Shown here in pieces: positions 26,528 through 37,549 of a stretch of 64,000 nucleotides of DNA (position 1 is its first letter; the number at the start of each line of letters is the position of its first letter). The DNA is from Streptomyces maremycinicus. GTDB lineage: Bacteria > Actinomycetota > Actinomycetes > Streptomycetales > Streptomycetaceae. The translations under genes were made by a program, and so were the position numbers. The DNA lies in NCBI RefSeq assembly GCF_001184025.1, contig NZ_BBYG01000010.1, forward strand, positions 1 to 64,000. Direction: 5' to 3'. Under the pieces are notes generated by a model. It worked only from the letters and a program-made list of their open reading frames with translations, ran no database searches and was not told the origin of the DNA.

Positions 26528-27202
26528 CTAGAGCATCTCGCCCGGCTCCACCAGGCCGCTCTCGTAGGCGAGCGTCACGAGTTGCGCGCGCTCACTGACG
26601 CCGATCTTGGTCATGGCCCGGTTGACATGCGTTTTGACGGTGTGTCGGCTCAGCCGCAGACGCTGGGAGATGCCGTCGTTGGTCAGGCCGCTCGCCACCA
26701 GAACCAGCACCTCGCGCTCCCTGGGCGTGAGTTCTGCCAGCCGCTCCGTTTCCTTCGCCCAGTGACGCGGTGCATGAGCCTGGAAACGCGCCATGAGGGC
26801 GGCCGTCGCCGCCGCCGACAACATGGGCTCACCGGCCGCGACGGTCTCGATCGCCGCCAGCAGTTCCTCCGGGTCGGCCCCCTTGCCGATGAAACCCCTC
26901 GCTCCCGCCCGCACCGCCTCGGCGACGTACTCGTCGATCTCGAACGTGGTCAGGATCAGCACCTTCACGTCGGCGAGAGCTGGATCCGCGGTGATGGCCC
27001 GGGTGGCTTCGATGCCGTCGGTTCCGGGCATCCGGATGTCCATGAGCACCACGTCCGCGCCCCTCGCCCGTACGAGCTCGACGGCCTCCGCGCCGTCCGC
27101 GGCCTCACCCGCGACGTCCATACCCGGAGTGTTGTCGACGAGCCGTCTGAGCATGCCGCGCAGCAGCGCCTGATCGTCCGCCAGCAGGACCCGGATCGTC
27201 AC
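26528..27202 (-). CDS. NarL/LuxR-family response regulator
   Basis: A 224-aa regulator: receiver domain with LLADDQALLRG, phosphoacceptor Asp in ADVVLMDIRMPGTDG and a KGADPEE Lys region, then a LuxR HTH (LTPREREVLVLVASGLTNDG, SRHTVKTHVNRAMTKIG). GTG 27202 overlaps the kinase stop (GTGA). It is paired with the kinase encoded just upstream. Likely targets are its own operon, the RND gene downstream, or both. Confidence 0.92.
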   Translation of the reverse strand: MTIRVLLADDQALLRGMLRRLVDNTPGMDVAGEAADGAEAVELVRARGADVVLMDIRMPGTDGIEATRAITADPALADVKVLILTTFEIDEYVAEAVRAGARGFIGKGADPEELLAAIETVAAGEPMLSAAATAALMARFQAHAPRHWAKETERLAELTPREREVLVLVASGLTNDGISQRLRLSRHTVKTHVNRAMTKIGVSERAQLVTLAYESGLVEPGEML

Positions 27203-28416
27203 TGGTCGCCCTCGTTCCCCACTCGTTCACGTACCGGGACCCGCGCGGGGCCGAGCGGCAGCCACGCCTCCACGACGAACCCGCCGCCGGGGCGCGGGCC
27301 GGTCGCCGTGCTCCCGCCCACCGCGGCGGCGCGTTCGCGCATGCCGATCAGGCCGCGTCCGGTGCCGCCCCCTCCACCGGGACGCCGAAGCGGATTGCCA
27401 TCGTCCTCCACCATGACGTGCAGCACGTCGTGGCCGTAGCGCAGCCGTACCCTCGCGGTGTCCACCCCCGCGTGCTTGCGGACGTTGGTCAGTGCTTCCT
27501 GGACGATCCGGTACGCCGCCACGTCCACCGCGGACGGAGCCGGCCGTTCCTGTCCCTCCCGGTCCACGGCCACCCGCAGTCCGGCCCGGTCGAAGGAGAC
27601 CACGAGGTCCTCCAGCCGGCCCACCCCTGGGCTGGGCTCGCGTGGCGCCACCGGGTCCCCGGGCTGGCCCAATAGCCCCACGATGGAACGCAGTTCGCCG
27701 AGTGCGCCCTTCGAACCGTCTCTGATGGCCTCGAGGAATTCGGCCATCTGGACCGGATCGCCTCGTCCCACATGGACTCCGATGCCGGCCTGGGCGTTGA
27801 TCAGCGTGAGTTCGTGGGCGACGACATCGTGCAGCTCTCTGGCGATCCGCATCCGTTCCCCGGCCACGCGGCGGGCGGCCTCCTCCTCGCGGGTCCGTTC
27901 GGCCCGGTCGGCCCGTTCCTCCAGAGCCCGCACGTAGGCGCGACGGTTGCGGACCGAGTCGCCGACGGCCGTGGCCAGGCCCATCCAGGCAATGGCCCCC
28001 ACGCGTTGCGGACCCAGCAGCGGCCCGGCCTGGAAGAACATGGCCGTCAGGGACAGGGCGGCCATGGTCAGCGCGGCGGCGGTCCAGGCCTGACGCCGAC
28101 CGGAGCGGAGCGCGACGGTGTACAGGGCGACCATGAGCGGCGGCAGCGAGGGGACGAACGGACCTCCACCGGCCTGATGGACCACGGACAGCGCGGAGAC
28201 CGCCGCGAGTACCCCGAGCGGACTGCGGTGGCGGGCCGGCAGCACGGCGCTCGCCAGGCAGGCGAAGACGATGTCCAGTGGGGTGGGCCACCCGGGAAAC
28301 CGGGTCGGATCCCCGCAGGCGGTCGCCAAGGACGTCAGGCCCACGCATCCGACGAGGCGAGCCTCCCTCAGCCGGCCGTGGACCGCCGCCCTGCCACGGC
28401 GGCCGATCGTTCGCAT
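27199..28416 (-). CDS. NarL-type sensor histidine kinase (HisKA_3)
   Basis: A 405-aa kinase with several N-terminal membrane spans (VFACLASAVLP, PLMVALYTVAL, LTMAALSLTAMFF), a coiled-coil linker, the HisKA_3 phosphoacceptor box RIARELHDVVAHELTLINAQ, and a HATPase with AYRIVQEALTNVRKHAG and GRGLIGMRERA. ATG 28416 is chosen because further upstream the frame crosses a palindrome-rich intergenic region. There is no large extracellular sensor, so it may detect membrane stress or hydrophobic drugs, which fits the RND and MFS exporters around it. Confidence 0.9.
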   Translation of the reverse strand: MRTIGRRGRAAVHGRLREARLVGCVGLTSLATACGDPTRFPGWPTPLDIVFACLASAVLPARHRSPLGVLAAVSALSVVHQAGGGPFVPSLPPLMVALYTVALRSGRRQAWTAAALTMAALSLTAMFFQAGPLLGPQRVGAIAWMGLATAVGDSVRNRRAYVRALEERADRAERTREEEAARRVAGERMRIARELHDVVAHELTLINAQAGIGVHVGRGDPVQMAEFLEAIRDGSKGALGELRSIVGLLGQPGDPVAPREPSPGVGRLEDLVVSFDRAGLRVAVDREGQERPAPSAVDVAAYRIVQEALTNVRKHAGVDTARVRLRYGHDVLHVMVEDDGNPLRRPGGGGGTGRGLIGMRERAAAVGGSTATGPRPGGGFVVEAWLPLGPARVPVRERVGNEGDQ

Positions 28417-28468
28417 GGCGTCAGCGTAGGTGGCGGCACGGCGACGGCTCGTCACCCAGGTGCGGCAA

Positions 28469-28498
28469 CCGTCCGTACCGCGATCGCGGTACGGACGG
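28469..28498. promoter_or_regulatory. perfect 30-bp palindrome, candidate operator
   Basis: Both halves (CCGTCCGTACCGCGA and its exact complement) are fully symmetric with no spacer. It lies 53 bp upstream of the kinase start and 73 bp upstream of the divergent TetR gene. A zero-loop palindrome forms a poor terminator, and no gene ends here, so a binding site for the response regulator or another protein is more likely. Confidence 0.5.
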
Positions 28499-28525
28499 CG
28501 GCTCAGGTATCGAATCAGCGGCACA

Positions 28526-28562
28526 TCTTGCATAGTCCGCAAAGTTTGCAGAGCATGCAAGA
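28526..28562. promoter_or_regulatory. nested-palindrome TetR operator
   Basis: Outer arms TCTTGCAT/ATGCAAGA and inner arms GCAAA/TTTGC share the same centre (28544). The whole 37-bp element ends 8 bp before the TetR start codon, so it probably overlaps the promoter and mediates autoregulation. The assignment is inferred from symmetry and position. Confidence 0.6.
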
Positions 28563-28570
28563 ATTGCCCC

Positions 28571-29185
28571 ATGACTCCCCAGGGCGAAGGTCTGCGTGAC
28601 CGACGGCGGCGCGAGACGCGGCTGGAAATCCACCGGGCCGCACTGCGACTGGCCCGGAAGCACGGCTTCGACAAGATCACCGTCGACATGATCAGCGCGG
28701 AGTCCGGGGTCTCGCCCCGTACCTTCTTCAACTACTTCCCGAACAAGGAGGCGGCGCTGCTGCTGGGGCCGACCGAGTTGCCCTCGGCGCTGGCCGCGGA
28801 GTTCGTCGCGGCCGGCACCGCGTCACCCAGGGAGGTACTCGCGGACGTGACCCGGCTGCTCCTGCGGGAAATGGCCGACAACTCGCCCGAGCGCGCGACG
28901 ATGCACGACGTCTTCGCGCTGGCGCAGACGCATCCCCCCATCCACGCCGCGCTGCTGGCCCGTATCGAGGGCTTCCAGAAGTCCCTCGCCGACGCGGTCG
29001 CCCAGCGGATGGGGCAGCGGCCGGAGGACGAGATGCCGAGCCTGATCGCGGCACTCGCGCTGACCGCGGTGCGCACCGGCCTGGAGCGCTGGTCGCGCGA
29101 GGTCCCGCAGAGCGCCGAGAACGACTCTCCGATCCCGTACGTCGAGCGGGCCATGGAACTCCTGCGGACCCTGTCGGCCGACTGA
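28571..29185 (+). CDS. TetR-family repressor
   Basis: A 204-aa TetR protein: HTH at residues ~15-60 (IHRAALRLARKHGFDKITVD, SPRTFFNYFPNKEAAL) followed by a helical ligand-binding domain. The RTFFNYFPNKE recognition helix is of the type found with MFS exporters. It begins immediately after a nested palindrome and lies 48 bp upstream of the DHA2 exporter gene, so exporter induction by drug binding is the likely scheme. The palindromes between it and the divergent kinase gene may couple the two systems. Confidence 0.92.
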   Translation: MTPQGEGLRDRRRRETRLEIHRAALRLARKHGFDKITVDMISAESGVSPRTFFNYFPNKEAALLLGPTELPSALAAEFVAAGTASPREVLADVTRLLLREMADNSPERATMHDVFALAQTHPPIHAALLARIEGFQKSLADAVAQRMGQRPEDEMPSLIAALALTAVRTGLERWSREVPQSAENDSPIPYVERAMELLRTLSAD

Positions 29186-29203
29186 TCCCCGTCCCCTATG
29201 TGA

Positions 29204-30869
<1,666 letters not shown>

Positions 30870-30934
30870 GGGAGCCGAGAAGAGCGATCGTCGGGTTCCC
30901 CTGCTCCCCGCTGACACGTCCGCCCGGTCATGCG

Positions 30935-30957
30935 GGTCACGCGCCAGGTGCGTGACC
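30935..30957. terminator. terminator-like hairpin after exporter
   Basis: GGTCACGC and GCGTGACC flank a 7-nt loop about 90 bp after the exporter stop. It also overlaps the end of a minus-strand relic. Confidence 0.5.
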
Positions 30958-31200
30958 GCGTACGAACGTGGCAGCCTTCAGCCAGGCGACGAAGTCGGGG
31001 CCGAGATCCTCGCGTTCGTGGGCCGGCCGGACCACCATACGCAGTGGTCCGCCTTGTCGCCGGTGTCGCAGGCGACGAACTGGCCGATGACCGCGTAGGC
31101 GCTCAGCGCGTTCTTGGGGGAGGGCTTGTCGACCAGCAGGGTCACGGGGTGGGTTCCACGGCCGCAGCCGTAGAGATGGATCTGCTTTCGGGCACCCGTC
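30937..31200 (-). pseudogene. frameshifted coding relic, unknown family
   Basis: On the minus strand, one frame encodes HPVTLLVDKPSPKNALSAYA, then VIGQFVACDTGDKADH; a neighbouring frame then continues with VVRPAHEREDLGPDFVAWLK up to a stop at 30937-30939. Joined, they look like one ordinary protein broken by a single frameshift near 31020. The 5' end cannot be placed. No family is recognised. It is part of an 880-bp interval (30845-31725) without intact genes. Confidence 0.4.
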
Positions 31201-31374
31201 TCAGGGTGACCACGTTTCCGCCGTGCTGGCCGCGGACGCCGAGCCCCGTGTGGCCGAGGCCGAGCGGCTCGCCCTGGCGGATGTTTGCCACGCGAGCGGA
31301 GTCGCGTACCGCGTTGACCAGGCCAGGAGCGGCGTTGGGCGAAGCTGCGTGCCATGCGCGGCGGACGTGGCGGC

Positions 31375-31470
31375 GTGCCGATCATCCAGGAGGCGCTCAC
31401 CAACGTGCGTAAGTCCGCTGGTGTGGACGCCGCCCGGGTGCCTCTGCGTCACTGACACGACGCGCTGCAA
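31375..31470 (+). pseudogene. histidine-kinase HATPase relic
   Basis: The frame reads PIIQEALTNVRKSAGVDAAR, VPLRH, stop, HDALQ. This is closely parallel to the YRIVQEALTNVRKHAGVDTA...LRYGHDVLHV segment of the intact kinase at 27199-28416, including conserved N-box residues. It has a stop inside and no flanking kinase domains, so it is a decayed fragment of a NarL-type kinase. Confidence 0.7.
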
Positions 31471-31725
31471 TTGGCTCGGAGAACGACGATCCGGATTCCG
31501 GGGGCGATGCTCGTCGCAGCGAGGCCGCAGGCGGTAGGCCCACGAGCACGCGCAAAGCAGATGTGTCAATTTGCCCGTTCTGGCGCCTCGGCGTCAACGC
31601 GCGCAGTTCACCTTTTGGTCACTTCAAATACTCCTGGAATTACCCCGCAATTCTCAGCGGCTTCTCACGTACCACCGGTTTCGTGTGCTGCGTCGCCCGA
31701 CCGGGCCGTACGACGAAGGAGGCGC

Positions 31726-32649
31726 ATGGTGGCACTACCGGTGACGACATGGCGGAAGTCCCCGAGTGAGGAGGAGGACCAGGACCCGGCGGGGGAGCAG
31801 CCGTTGCACGTGGCCAGCAGGCTGCACGCGTTCAACCGGTTCGAGCTGAAGTACCTCGTGCCGGTCGAGGAGGCGGCCGAGATCCGGGACGAGCTGGCCG
31901 AACGGATGGACCGCGATCTGAACAGCCCGGTCGGAGGCTACGGCGTCTGGAGCCTGTACTACGACACCCCGCAGCTGCGGTTCTACTGGGAGAAGATCGA
32001 GGGTCTGAAGTTCCGGCGCAAGCTGCGCATCCGCCACTACGGGGACCTGGACGGCGTCACGGACGAGTCCCCGGTCTGCGTCGAGATCAAGCAGCGCGTC
32101 AACCGCGTCACACAGAAGCGCCGCATCACTCTCCCTTACGGCACCGCCCGCCGGCTGTGCGACGGCCGTGACCTGGTGGAGCACTCGCCCCAGGAACGTG
32201 CCTTCATCCACGAGGTGCTCGAACTGGTCGTACGGCTCAACCTCCAGCCCACCGCGATCACCGGCTACCAGCGCGAGGCCCTGGTCGGCCGCGACGCGGA
32301 CACCGGACTGCGGGTGACCTTCGACCGGCGTATCCGCGGCCGGGACCGGGACTTCCACTTCGGTATCGCCACACCCGAGAACCGGTTCACCATCCCACCC
32401 CACATGTCGGTGATGGAGATCAAGGTCAACGAGCGCACCCCGCACTGGATCACGGACCTCGCCGCACGCCGGAACCTCAGCCTCGTCCGGATCTCCAAGT
32501 ACGTGCAGTCCGTCGAGGCGTTCGGCCTGGCACCCCGATCCGTCTTCCATGTCAACGAGGCGGACTACCCGCCGCCCACCCCCACCGAGCAGTCGCTGCC
32601 CCAGCAGCGGTCGGCGCCCGAGGCGCCCTTGAAAGCAGGAGCACAGTGA
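31726..32649 (+). CDS. VTC-domain (polyphosphate polymerase-like) protein
   Basis: A 307-aa cytoplasmic protein with the VTC catalytic-tunnel fold: [70 protein letters not shown] and MEIKVNE. These supply the basic and Glu residues typical of the tunnel in yeast Vtc4. ATG 31726 has AAGGAGG. It overlaps the DUF4956 gene by GTGA. VTC-DUF4956-CotH gene sets recur in bacteria, but polyphosphate synthesis by them is not established, so the activity is inferred from fold. Confidence 0.88.
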   Translation: MVALPVTTWRKSPSEEEDQDPAGEQPLHVASRLHAFNRFELKYLVPVEEAAEIRDELAERMDRDLNSPVGGYGVWSLYYDTPQLRFYWEKIEGLKFRRKLRIRHYGDLDGVTDESPVCVEIKQRVNRVTQKRRITLPYGTARRLCDGRDLVEHSPQERAFIHEVLELVVRLNLQPTAITGYQREALVGRDADTGLRVTFDRRIRGRDRDFHFGIATPENRFTIPPHMSVMEIKVNERTPHWITDLAARRNLSLVRISKYVQSVEAFGLAPRSVFHVNEADYPPPTPTEQSLPQQRSAPEAPLKAGAQ

Positions 32650-33323
32650 ACTTCGATCTGCAGGAACTCAGCGGTACGTTCAGCGTCACCGACGTGGTCG
32701 TGGCCATGGCGCTGTCGTTCATCCTGAGCACGGTGATCGGTTACGTGTACAGGTACACGCACCGCAACGTCTCCTACAGCCAGTCCTACGTCCAGACCCT
32801 CGTCATCGTCGGCATGATCGTCGCGCTGATCATGCTGGTCGTCGGGTCCAACCTGGCCCGGGCGTTCTCACTGGTCGGAGCACTGTCCGTGGTCCGGTTC
32901 CGCAACGCCGTCAAGGAGACCAGGGATGTCGGCTTCATCTTCCTGGCGATGGCGATCGGCATGGCCTGCGGTGCCCGTTTCTACACGCTGGCCGCAGTCG
33001 GCGCCGTGGTGATCTGCGTCGTCATCGTCGTGATGTTCAAGTTCAACTGGTTCGCGCTCAACGTCCAGCGTCAGGTCGTCAAGGTCCAGGTTCCGGCCGG
33101 CGAGGACTACTCGTCCGGCATTCGGGACGTCCTCATCCGCTACACCAGCGAGTTCGAGCTGGTGAGCACGGAGACGATCCGGGGCGGCGCGCTGACCGAG
33201 GTGTTCTACGCGGTGCGCATGAAGAAGGGCACCGAACCCGGCGACCTGGTGACCTCGCTGCAGGAACGCACCTCCGGTCAGCGGGTGACCGTCCTGACCG
33301 GTTACGACACGACCGACCTGTGA
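32646..33323 (+). CDS. DUF4956 membrane protein
   Basis: A 225-aa protein with about four N-terminal membrane spans ([64 protein letters not shown]), the conserved [25 protein letters not shown] motif between spans, and a ~75-residue cytoplasmic domain. GTG 32646 overlaps the VTC stop, and its own stop overlaps the CotH ATG (TGATG), so the three are made together. It is a plausible membrane partner or channel for the VTC protein. Confidence 0.88.
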   Translation: MNFDLQELSGTFSVTDVVVAMALSFILSTVIGYVYRYTHRNVSYSQSYVQTLVIVGMIVALIMLVVGSNLARAFSLVGALSVVRFRNAVKETRDVGFIFLAMAIGMACGARFYTLAAVGAVVICVVIVVMFKFNWFALNVQRQVVKVQVPAGEDYSSGIRDVLIRYTSEFELVSTETIRGGALTEVFYAVRMKKGTEPGDLVTSLQERTSGQRVTVLTGYDTTDL

Positions 33324-35080
33324 TGAGCGGCGAGGCGACGGCACGCAGGCCGCGGCGGCTGCGGGACCGTGTCCCCGTACGGTTGCGGCATCACTGGAAG
33401 CCGGCCGCGGCCCTGTGCGCGGGTCTGGCCCTGATGGTCTTCTTCTTCGGTGACGCCCGCATATCGCCGTACGTCACCTCGTCCTCCAGCGTGGAGGCCG
33501 ACACGATCACGGATGACGTGCGGGGCACGGTCGGCCTGTACGACACGTCCGTGTCCCACTCCGTCCAACTGGAGTACGACCAGACCGAGTTCGACAAGAT
33601 GATGAAGGAGTTCCGGGAGGACGGCACCAAGGAGTACATCGAGGCCGACCTCACCATCGACGGCGTGTATCTCGAGGACGTCGGGATCCGTCTGAAAGGG
33701 AACTCCACTCTGATGTCCCTGCGCGGCAGCAGCGGGACCATGCCCGGTGGCGGCCGGGACATGCCCGAAGGCGCCGCGCAGGGCGACCCGGCCCCGTCGC
33801 AGAGCGACGGGGCCGGGGGGCAGGGCAACGGTGGAGGAGCCGGCGGTATGGCCGGGGGCATGGGTGGGATCACCCAGTACAACCTCTCCGAGAAGAAGCC
33901 GGAGGAACTGCCCTGGCTCATCAAGATCGACGAGTATGTCGAAGGCCGCGCCTACCAGGGCGAACGAGAGATCTCGCTGCGGCCCGGCAGCGGCGGCCAG
34001 GTGCCGGTGAACGAGGCGCTCTCGCTGAGCCTGACGGACACCACGGGCCAGAAGAACGAGCGGTACGCCTTCACCTCGATGAAGGTAAACAACCGCCCGG
34101 TCACCACCCGCCTGATGGTGGAGAGCCCCGACACCGAGTACGCCGAGTCCATCGGGGATGGCAACGGGGTGCTCTACAAGGCCCGGGCCGGCGGCAGTTT
34201 CGAGTACCGCGGAGACGACCCGACCGACTATGAAACCTCCTTCGAGCAGCTCAACAAGGTCGGCAGCCGGGACCTGGAGCCGGTCATGAAGCTCATCAAG
34301 TGGGCCGACCAGGCATCGGACAAGGAGTTCGAGGAGGAACTCGACCAGTACGTGGACGTAGAGTCCCTGGCCACGTACCTCGCCGCGCAGAACCTGCTGC
34401 TGAACTTCGACGACATGGCTGGCCCCGGCAAGAACTACCTGCTCTATTACGACCTGGACACCAAGAAGTTCTCGGTTCTGGGCTGGGACTACAACCTCAC
34501 CTTCACCGGCGACGCGACGTCGGGGCCCGACGATGAGATAAGCATCGGCGGTGCCTTCGGTGGTGGCGAAGGCACCGCCGATGGGCAGGGCGAGCAAGGC
34601 GGCCAGGGCACAGGCGGCCAGAGCGAGCAGAACGCGCCCTCCGGGGCGCCGTCAGGGATGCCCGAGAACCTGCCGGAGGGAGTGCCGTCAGGGATGCCCG
34701 AGGGAATGCCATCGGGCATGCCTTCAGGGATGCCAGAAGGAATGCCGTCGGGCATGCCGGGCGGCGCGGCAGGCGGAGACCAGAACGGCCAGGGCGATCA
34801 AGGCCAAGCCGGTGGGTTCGGCGGCATGATGAGCCACCCTCTGAAGGATCGCTTCCTGGACTCGGACGCCTTCGATTCCGTCTACAAGAAGGCGTACAAG
34901 GAGCTGTACGAGAAGTTCTACGGCTCCGGCACCGCCCTGAAGGCGCTGGACGGCATCGCCGAACAGGCCAGGCAGGCCGGCGCCGACGGCAAGGAACTGA
35001 ACTCCGCTGTCGAGAAGCTGCGCAAGACGGTCACCGAGCGCACCGAGGCGCTGGCGAAGGACAAGGAGGTGACCGGCTGA
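33323..35080 (+). CDS. CotH-family protein kinase-like protein
   Basis: A 585-aa protein with one N-terminal membrane span ([17 protein letters not shown]) and an extracytoplasmic CotH domain: [20 protein letters not shown], then EREISLRPG..., [19 protein letters not shown] and [12 protein letters not shown], where the Asp-rich DYN/D segments are the expected metal and ATP contacts. Two Gly/Met-rich inserts interrupt it: GGGRDMPEG... (~137-185) and a long [12 protein letters not shown] repeat (~440-500). CotH in Bacillus phosphorylates spore-coat proteins. Here a surface protein or polymer is likely the target. A strong terminator follows. Confidence 0.88.
   Translation: MSGEATARRPRRLRDRVPVRLRHHWKPAAALCAGLALMVFFFGDARISPYVTSSSSVEADTITDDVRGTVGLYDTSVSHSVQLEYDQTEFDKMMKEFREDGTKEYIEADLTIDGVYLEDVGIRLKGNSTLMSLRGSSGTMPGGGRDMPEGAAQGDPAPSQSDGAGGQGNGGGAGGMAGGMGGITQYNLSEKKPEELPWLIKIDEYVEGRAYQGEREISLRPGSGGQVPVNEALSLSLTDTTGQKNERYAFTSMKVNNRPVTTRLMVESPDTEYAESIGDGNGVLYKARAGGSFEYRGDDPTDYETSFEQLNKVGSRDLEPVMKLIKWADQASDKEFEEELDQYVDVESLATYLAAQNLLLNFDDMAGPGKNYLLYYDLDTKKFSVLGWDYNLTFTGDATSGPDDEISIGGAFGGGEGTADGQGEQGGQGTGGQSEQNAPSGAPSGMPENLPEGVPSGMPEGMPSGMPSGMPEGMPSGMPGGAAGGDQNGQGDQGQAGGFGGMMSHPLKDRFLDSDAFDSVYKKAYKELYEKFYGSGTALKALDGIAEQARQAGADGKELNSAVEKLRKTVTERTEALAKDKEVTG
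34651..34762 (+). repeat. GMPxGMP-encoding repeat in the CotH gene
   Basis: About nine imperfect copies of a 12-15 bp unit encode [16 protein letters not shown] repeats. The same pattern recurs in the glycosyltransferase gene at 41423-41498. Confidence 0.8.
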
Positions 35081-35086
35081 TCTCCG

Positions 35087-35126
35087 GGGCCCGGACGGCG
35101 TTCCCCGTGGGACGCCGTCCGGGCCC
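35087..35126 (+). terminator. strong terminator after the CotH gene
   Basis: GGGCCCGGACGGCGT and its exact complement flank a 10-nt loop, just after the CotH stop. It separates the VTC-DUF4956-CotH operon from the two-component operon. Confidence 0.8.
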
Positions 35127-35165
35127 TCGGTACACCTCGAACCCCGTACCAGCGAAGGAACTTCC

Positions 35166-35912
35166 ATGCCCGTCGCGCCGTCAGGGCCCGCGCTGCCCAG
35201 GCACACCGTGCTCGTCGTCGAGGACGACCCCAGCATCCGCACCCTGCTCACCTCAGCCCTTCATGCCGCCGGATACGCGGTGAGCACCGCCGACACCGGC
35301 CAGAAGGCCATGTTCGAAGCGGGCCGCGGCCAGCCTGATCTGATCGTGCTTGACGTCGGTCTCCCCGACACCGACGGCTTCGCGGTGACCCGCAACCTGC
35401 GGGCGGAGGGCGTCTACACACCCGTGTTGTTCCTGACGGCCCGTACCGACGTCGAGGACCGCATCATCGGCCTCAGCTCCGGTGGCGACGACTACGTCAC
35501 GAAGCCGTTCCACGTACAGGAGGTGCTGCTGCGTATCCGCGCCATCCTGCGCCGCAGCGACATGCCGCCGGGTGGCGGGGCCAAGCGGGTGCCGCTGCGG
35601 TACGCGGATCTGGAACTGGACGAGCAGACCCACGAGGTGCGGCGGGCCGGCCTGCCCATCCAGCTGTCACCCACCGAGTTCCGGCTGCTGGTCTGCCTGC
35701 TGACTCAGCCCGAACGCGTGGTGGGCAAGAAGGAGATCCTGTCCCAGGTCTGGCACTACGACTTCGCGGGCGACGCCCGCATCGTCGACACCTACGTACG
35801 CAATCTGCGGCGCAAGATAGACCGGTTCGAGCCTCAGCTCATCCAGACGATCCGTGGCGTCGGATACTGTCTGCGGGCCGAACACCACGGCCGGGGAGCA
35901 GCGGCGCTGTGA
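35166..35912 (+). CDS. OmpR-family response regulator
   Basis: A 248-aa regulator: receiver (VLVVEDDPSIRTLL, phospho-Asp in LIVLDVGLPDTDGF, FLTARTDVEDR, TKPF Lys) and C-terminal winged helix (IQLSPTEFRLLVCLL, SQVWHYDFAGDARIVDTYVR). ATG 35166 has GAAGGAA. It is strikingly similar along its length to the regulator at 42096-42839, so the two systems are recent paralogues. It may control the CotH, glycosyltransferase or both gene sets. Confidence 0.93.
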   Translation: MPVAPSGPALPRHTVLVVEDDPSIRTLLTSALHAAGYAVSTADTGQKAMFEAGRGQPDLIVLDVGLPDTDGFAVTRNLRAEGVYTPVLFLTARTDVEDRIIGLSSGGDDYVTKPFHVQEVLLRIRAILRRSDMPPGGGAKRVPLRYADLELDEQTHEVRRAGLPIQLSPTEFRLLVCLLTQPERVVGKKEILSQVWHYDFAGDARIVDTYVRNLRRKIDRFEPQLIQTIRGVGYCLRAEHHGRGAAAL

Positions 35913-37507
35913 GGCCCTGGCTGCGGCGACTGAAGCCGCGTTCGCTCCGGGCCCGGCTCGTTCTCGGGGCCACGCTGCTGGCCACCTCGGCGGTGCTGCT
36001 CTGCCAGGCCGCAGGGCTCGCCCTGCTCCACACGTGGCTGACCGACCAGGTCGACGGCAGGCTCACCCGTTTCCAACCAGTGCCCCAGCTCTACCAGGAC
36101 GCGGTCGACGGCCGGACGGCAGCACGGGAGCCCGCCGGGAAGGCCGCGCTCCCCTCGGACTACCGGGTGTACTTCTACGACAGCGGCGGTCACAGGTTGG
36201 CCACGTCGCTGAACGGTGGCGGGGGCAGCGCCGGGCCACGGCTGCCGCGAGCGGAGTCGGCCCTCGGCCTGAAGAACGGCCGGCCCACCACGGTCGCCGC
36301 GACCGACGGCGGCAGCACCTGGCGGGTGATCGCCCGAACCGGCACCGACGGCACCAGGGTCGTGGTGGCGCTGCCTCTGGAAGAGGTGGACGACGCGACT
36401 TCCAAGATGTTGTGGTTCAGCCTCGTTGTGGGAGCGGCCGTCGCGGCCGGCGTCATCGTCTTCGGCAGTCTCGTCGTGCGACTGGGGCTGCGGCCGCTGG
36501 CTCGTGTCGAGCGCACAGCCCGACGCATCTCCGATGGTGAACTGCAGCTGAGTGTTCCGGACCGGCACGTGGTCACCGAGGTCGGTCACCTCAGCCGCGC
36601 GTTGAACACCATGCTCGACCGGTTGCGGGCCGCCCTGCACCGGGCCGAGGCGTCCGAGCAGCGGCTGCGGCACTTCCTGGCGGACGCCGGCCATGAACTG
36701 CGCACGCCGCTCACCTCGCTGCAGGGCTTCGCCGAACTCCTCGAACAGGATCCGGGGATGAGTCCGGAGCGACGCCAGGAGGCGCAGCAGTTGATCGTGC
36801 GGAACGCCGAGCGCATGAGCCGTCTCGTCGACAACCTGTCCCAGTTGGCCAGGCTGGGAGACGTGCCCGCGGCGCGATGGCAGTCCGTCGACCTGCTCTC
36901 GCTGGCCGCCGACAGTATCGCCGCCGTCGCCGTACGCCATCCCGATCGCGGTATCGGCCTCGATGCCCTCGTGGACCGCCGGGACGACTCCGGTGACGAG
37001 GCCGCGCTGGACGTAGTGGATGCCGTCGGCGATCCTCATCAGCTGGCGCAGATCCTGTCGAACCTTCTGACCAACGCCTGCCTCCACACCCCGACGGGGA
37101 CACGGATCCAGGTGCGCGTCGGCACCTTCCGCGTCCGCCCGCACGGTCAGGGCACGGATGTGCCGGGCCGTACAAGCGTCAACCCACCGCTGGCCCCAGG
37201 CACTCGGGTCTGTGCCGTCGAGGTGGCCGACGACGGGGTCGGCCTCGCCGCGCCGGACGCGCGGCGGGTCTTCGAGCGCTTCTACCGCGCCGACTCCGCC
37301 GCGCGGGCCGTGGCGGGCTCCGGCCTGGGACTGGCGATCGCCGCCAGCGCCGCGGAGGCCAACGGCGGGCGTCTGGAGCTCGACACCCGGCCGGGCGAGG
37401 GCTGCACCTTCCGCCTGCTCCTGCCGCACCGGCTCGCCACCGAGTCCCCCCGACACCCAGAGGAATGGGCGGACCCACCGCTGCCCATTCCGGCCTCCAG
37501 TACCTGA
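35909..37507 (+). CDS. sensor histidine kinase (HAMP-HisKA-HATPase)
   Basis: A 532-aa kinase: TM1 (LVLGATLLATSAVLLCQAAG), an extracytoplasmic domain of ~125 residues with VYFYDSGGH, TM2 (FSLVVGAAVAAGVIVFGSLV), HAMP, phosphoacceptor DAGHELRTPLTSLQG, and a HATPase with N-box NLLTNACLHTP and GSGLGLAI. GTG 35909 overlaps the regulator stop (GTGA). It is a paralogue of the kinase at 42836-44374. The ligand is unknown; an envelope or polysaccharide signal would fit the neighbours. Confidence 0.92.
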   Translation: MRPWLRRLKPRSLRARLVLGATLLATSAVLLCQAAGLALLHTWLTDQVDGRLTRFQPVPQLYQDAVDGRTAAREPAGKAALPSDYRVYFYDSGGHRLATSLNGGGGSAGPRLPRAESALGLKNGRPTTVAATDGGSTWRVIARTGTDGTRVVVALPLEEVDDATSKMLWFSLVVGAAVAAGVIVFGSLVVRLGLRPLARVERTARRISDGELQLSVPDRHVVTEVGHLSRALNTMLDRLRAALHRAEASEQRLRHFLADAGHELRTPLTSLQGFAELLEQDPGMSPERRQEAQQLIVRNAERMSRLVDNLSQLARLGDVPAARWQSVDLLSLAADSIAAVAVRHPDRGIGLDALVDRRDDSGDEAALDVVDAVGDPHQLAQILSNLLTNACLHTPTGTRIQVRVGTFRVRPHGQGTDVPGRTSVNPPLAPGTRVCAVEVADDGVGLAAPDARRVFERFYRADSAARAVAGSGLGLAIAASAAEANGGRLELDTRPGEGCTFRLLLPHRLATESPRHPEEWADPPLPIPASST

Positions 37508-37549
37508 CGCAGACCCTTGTCCGTTCTCCCTACCGAAGGAGTTCCACCG

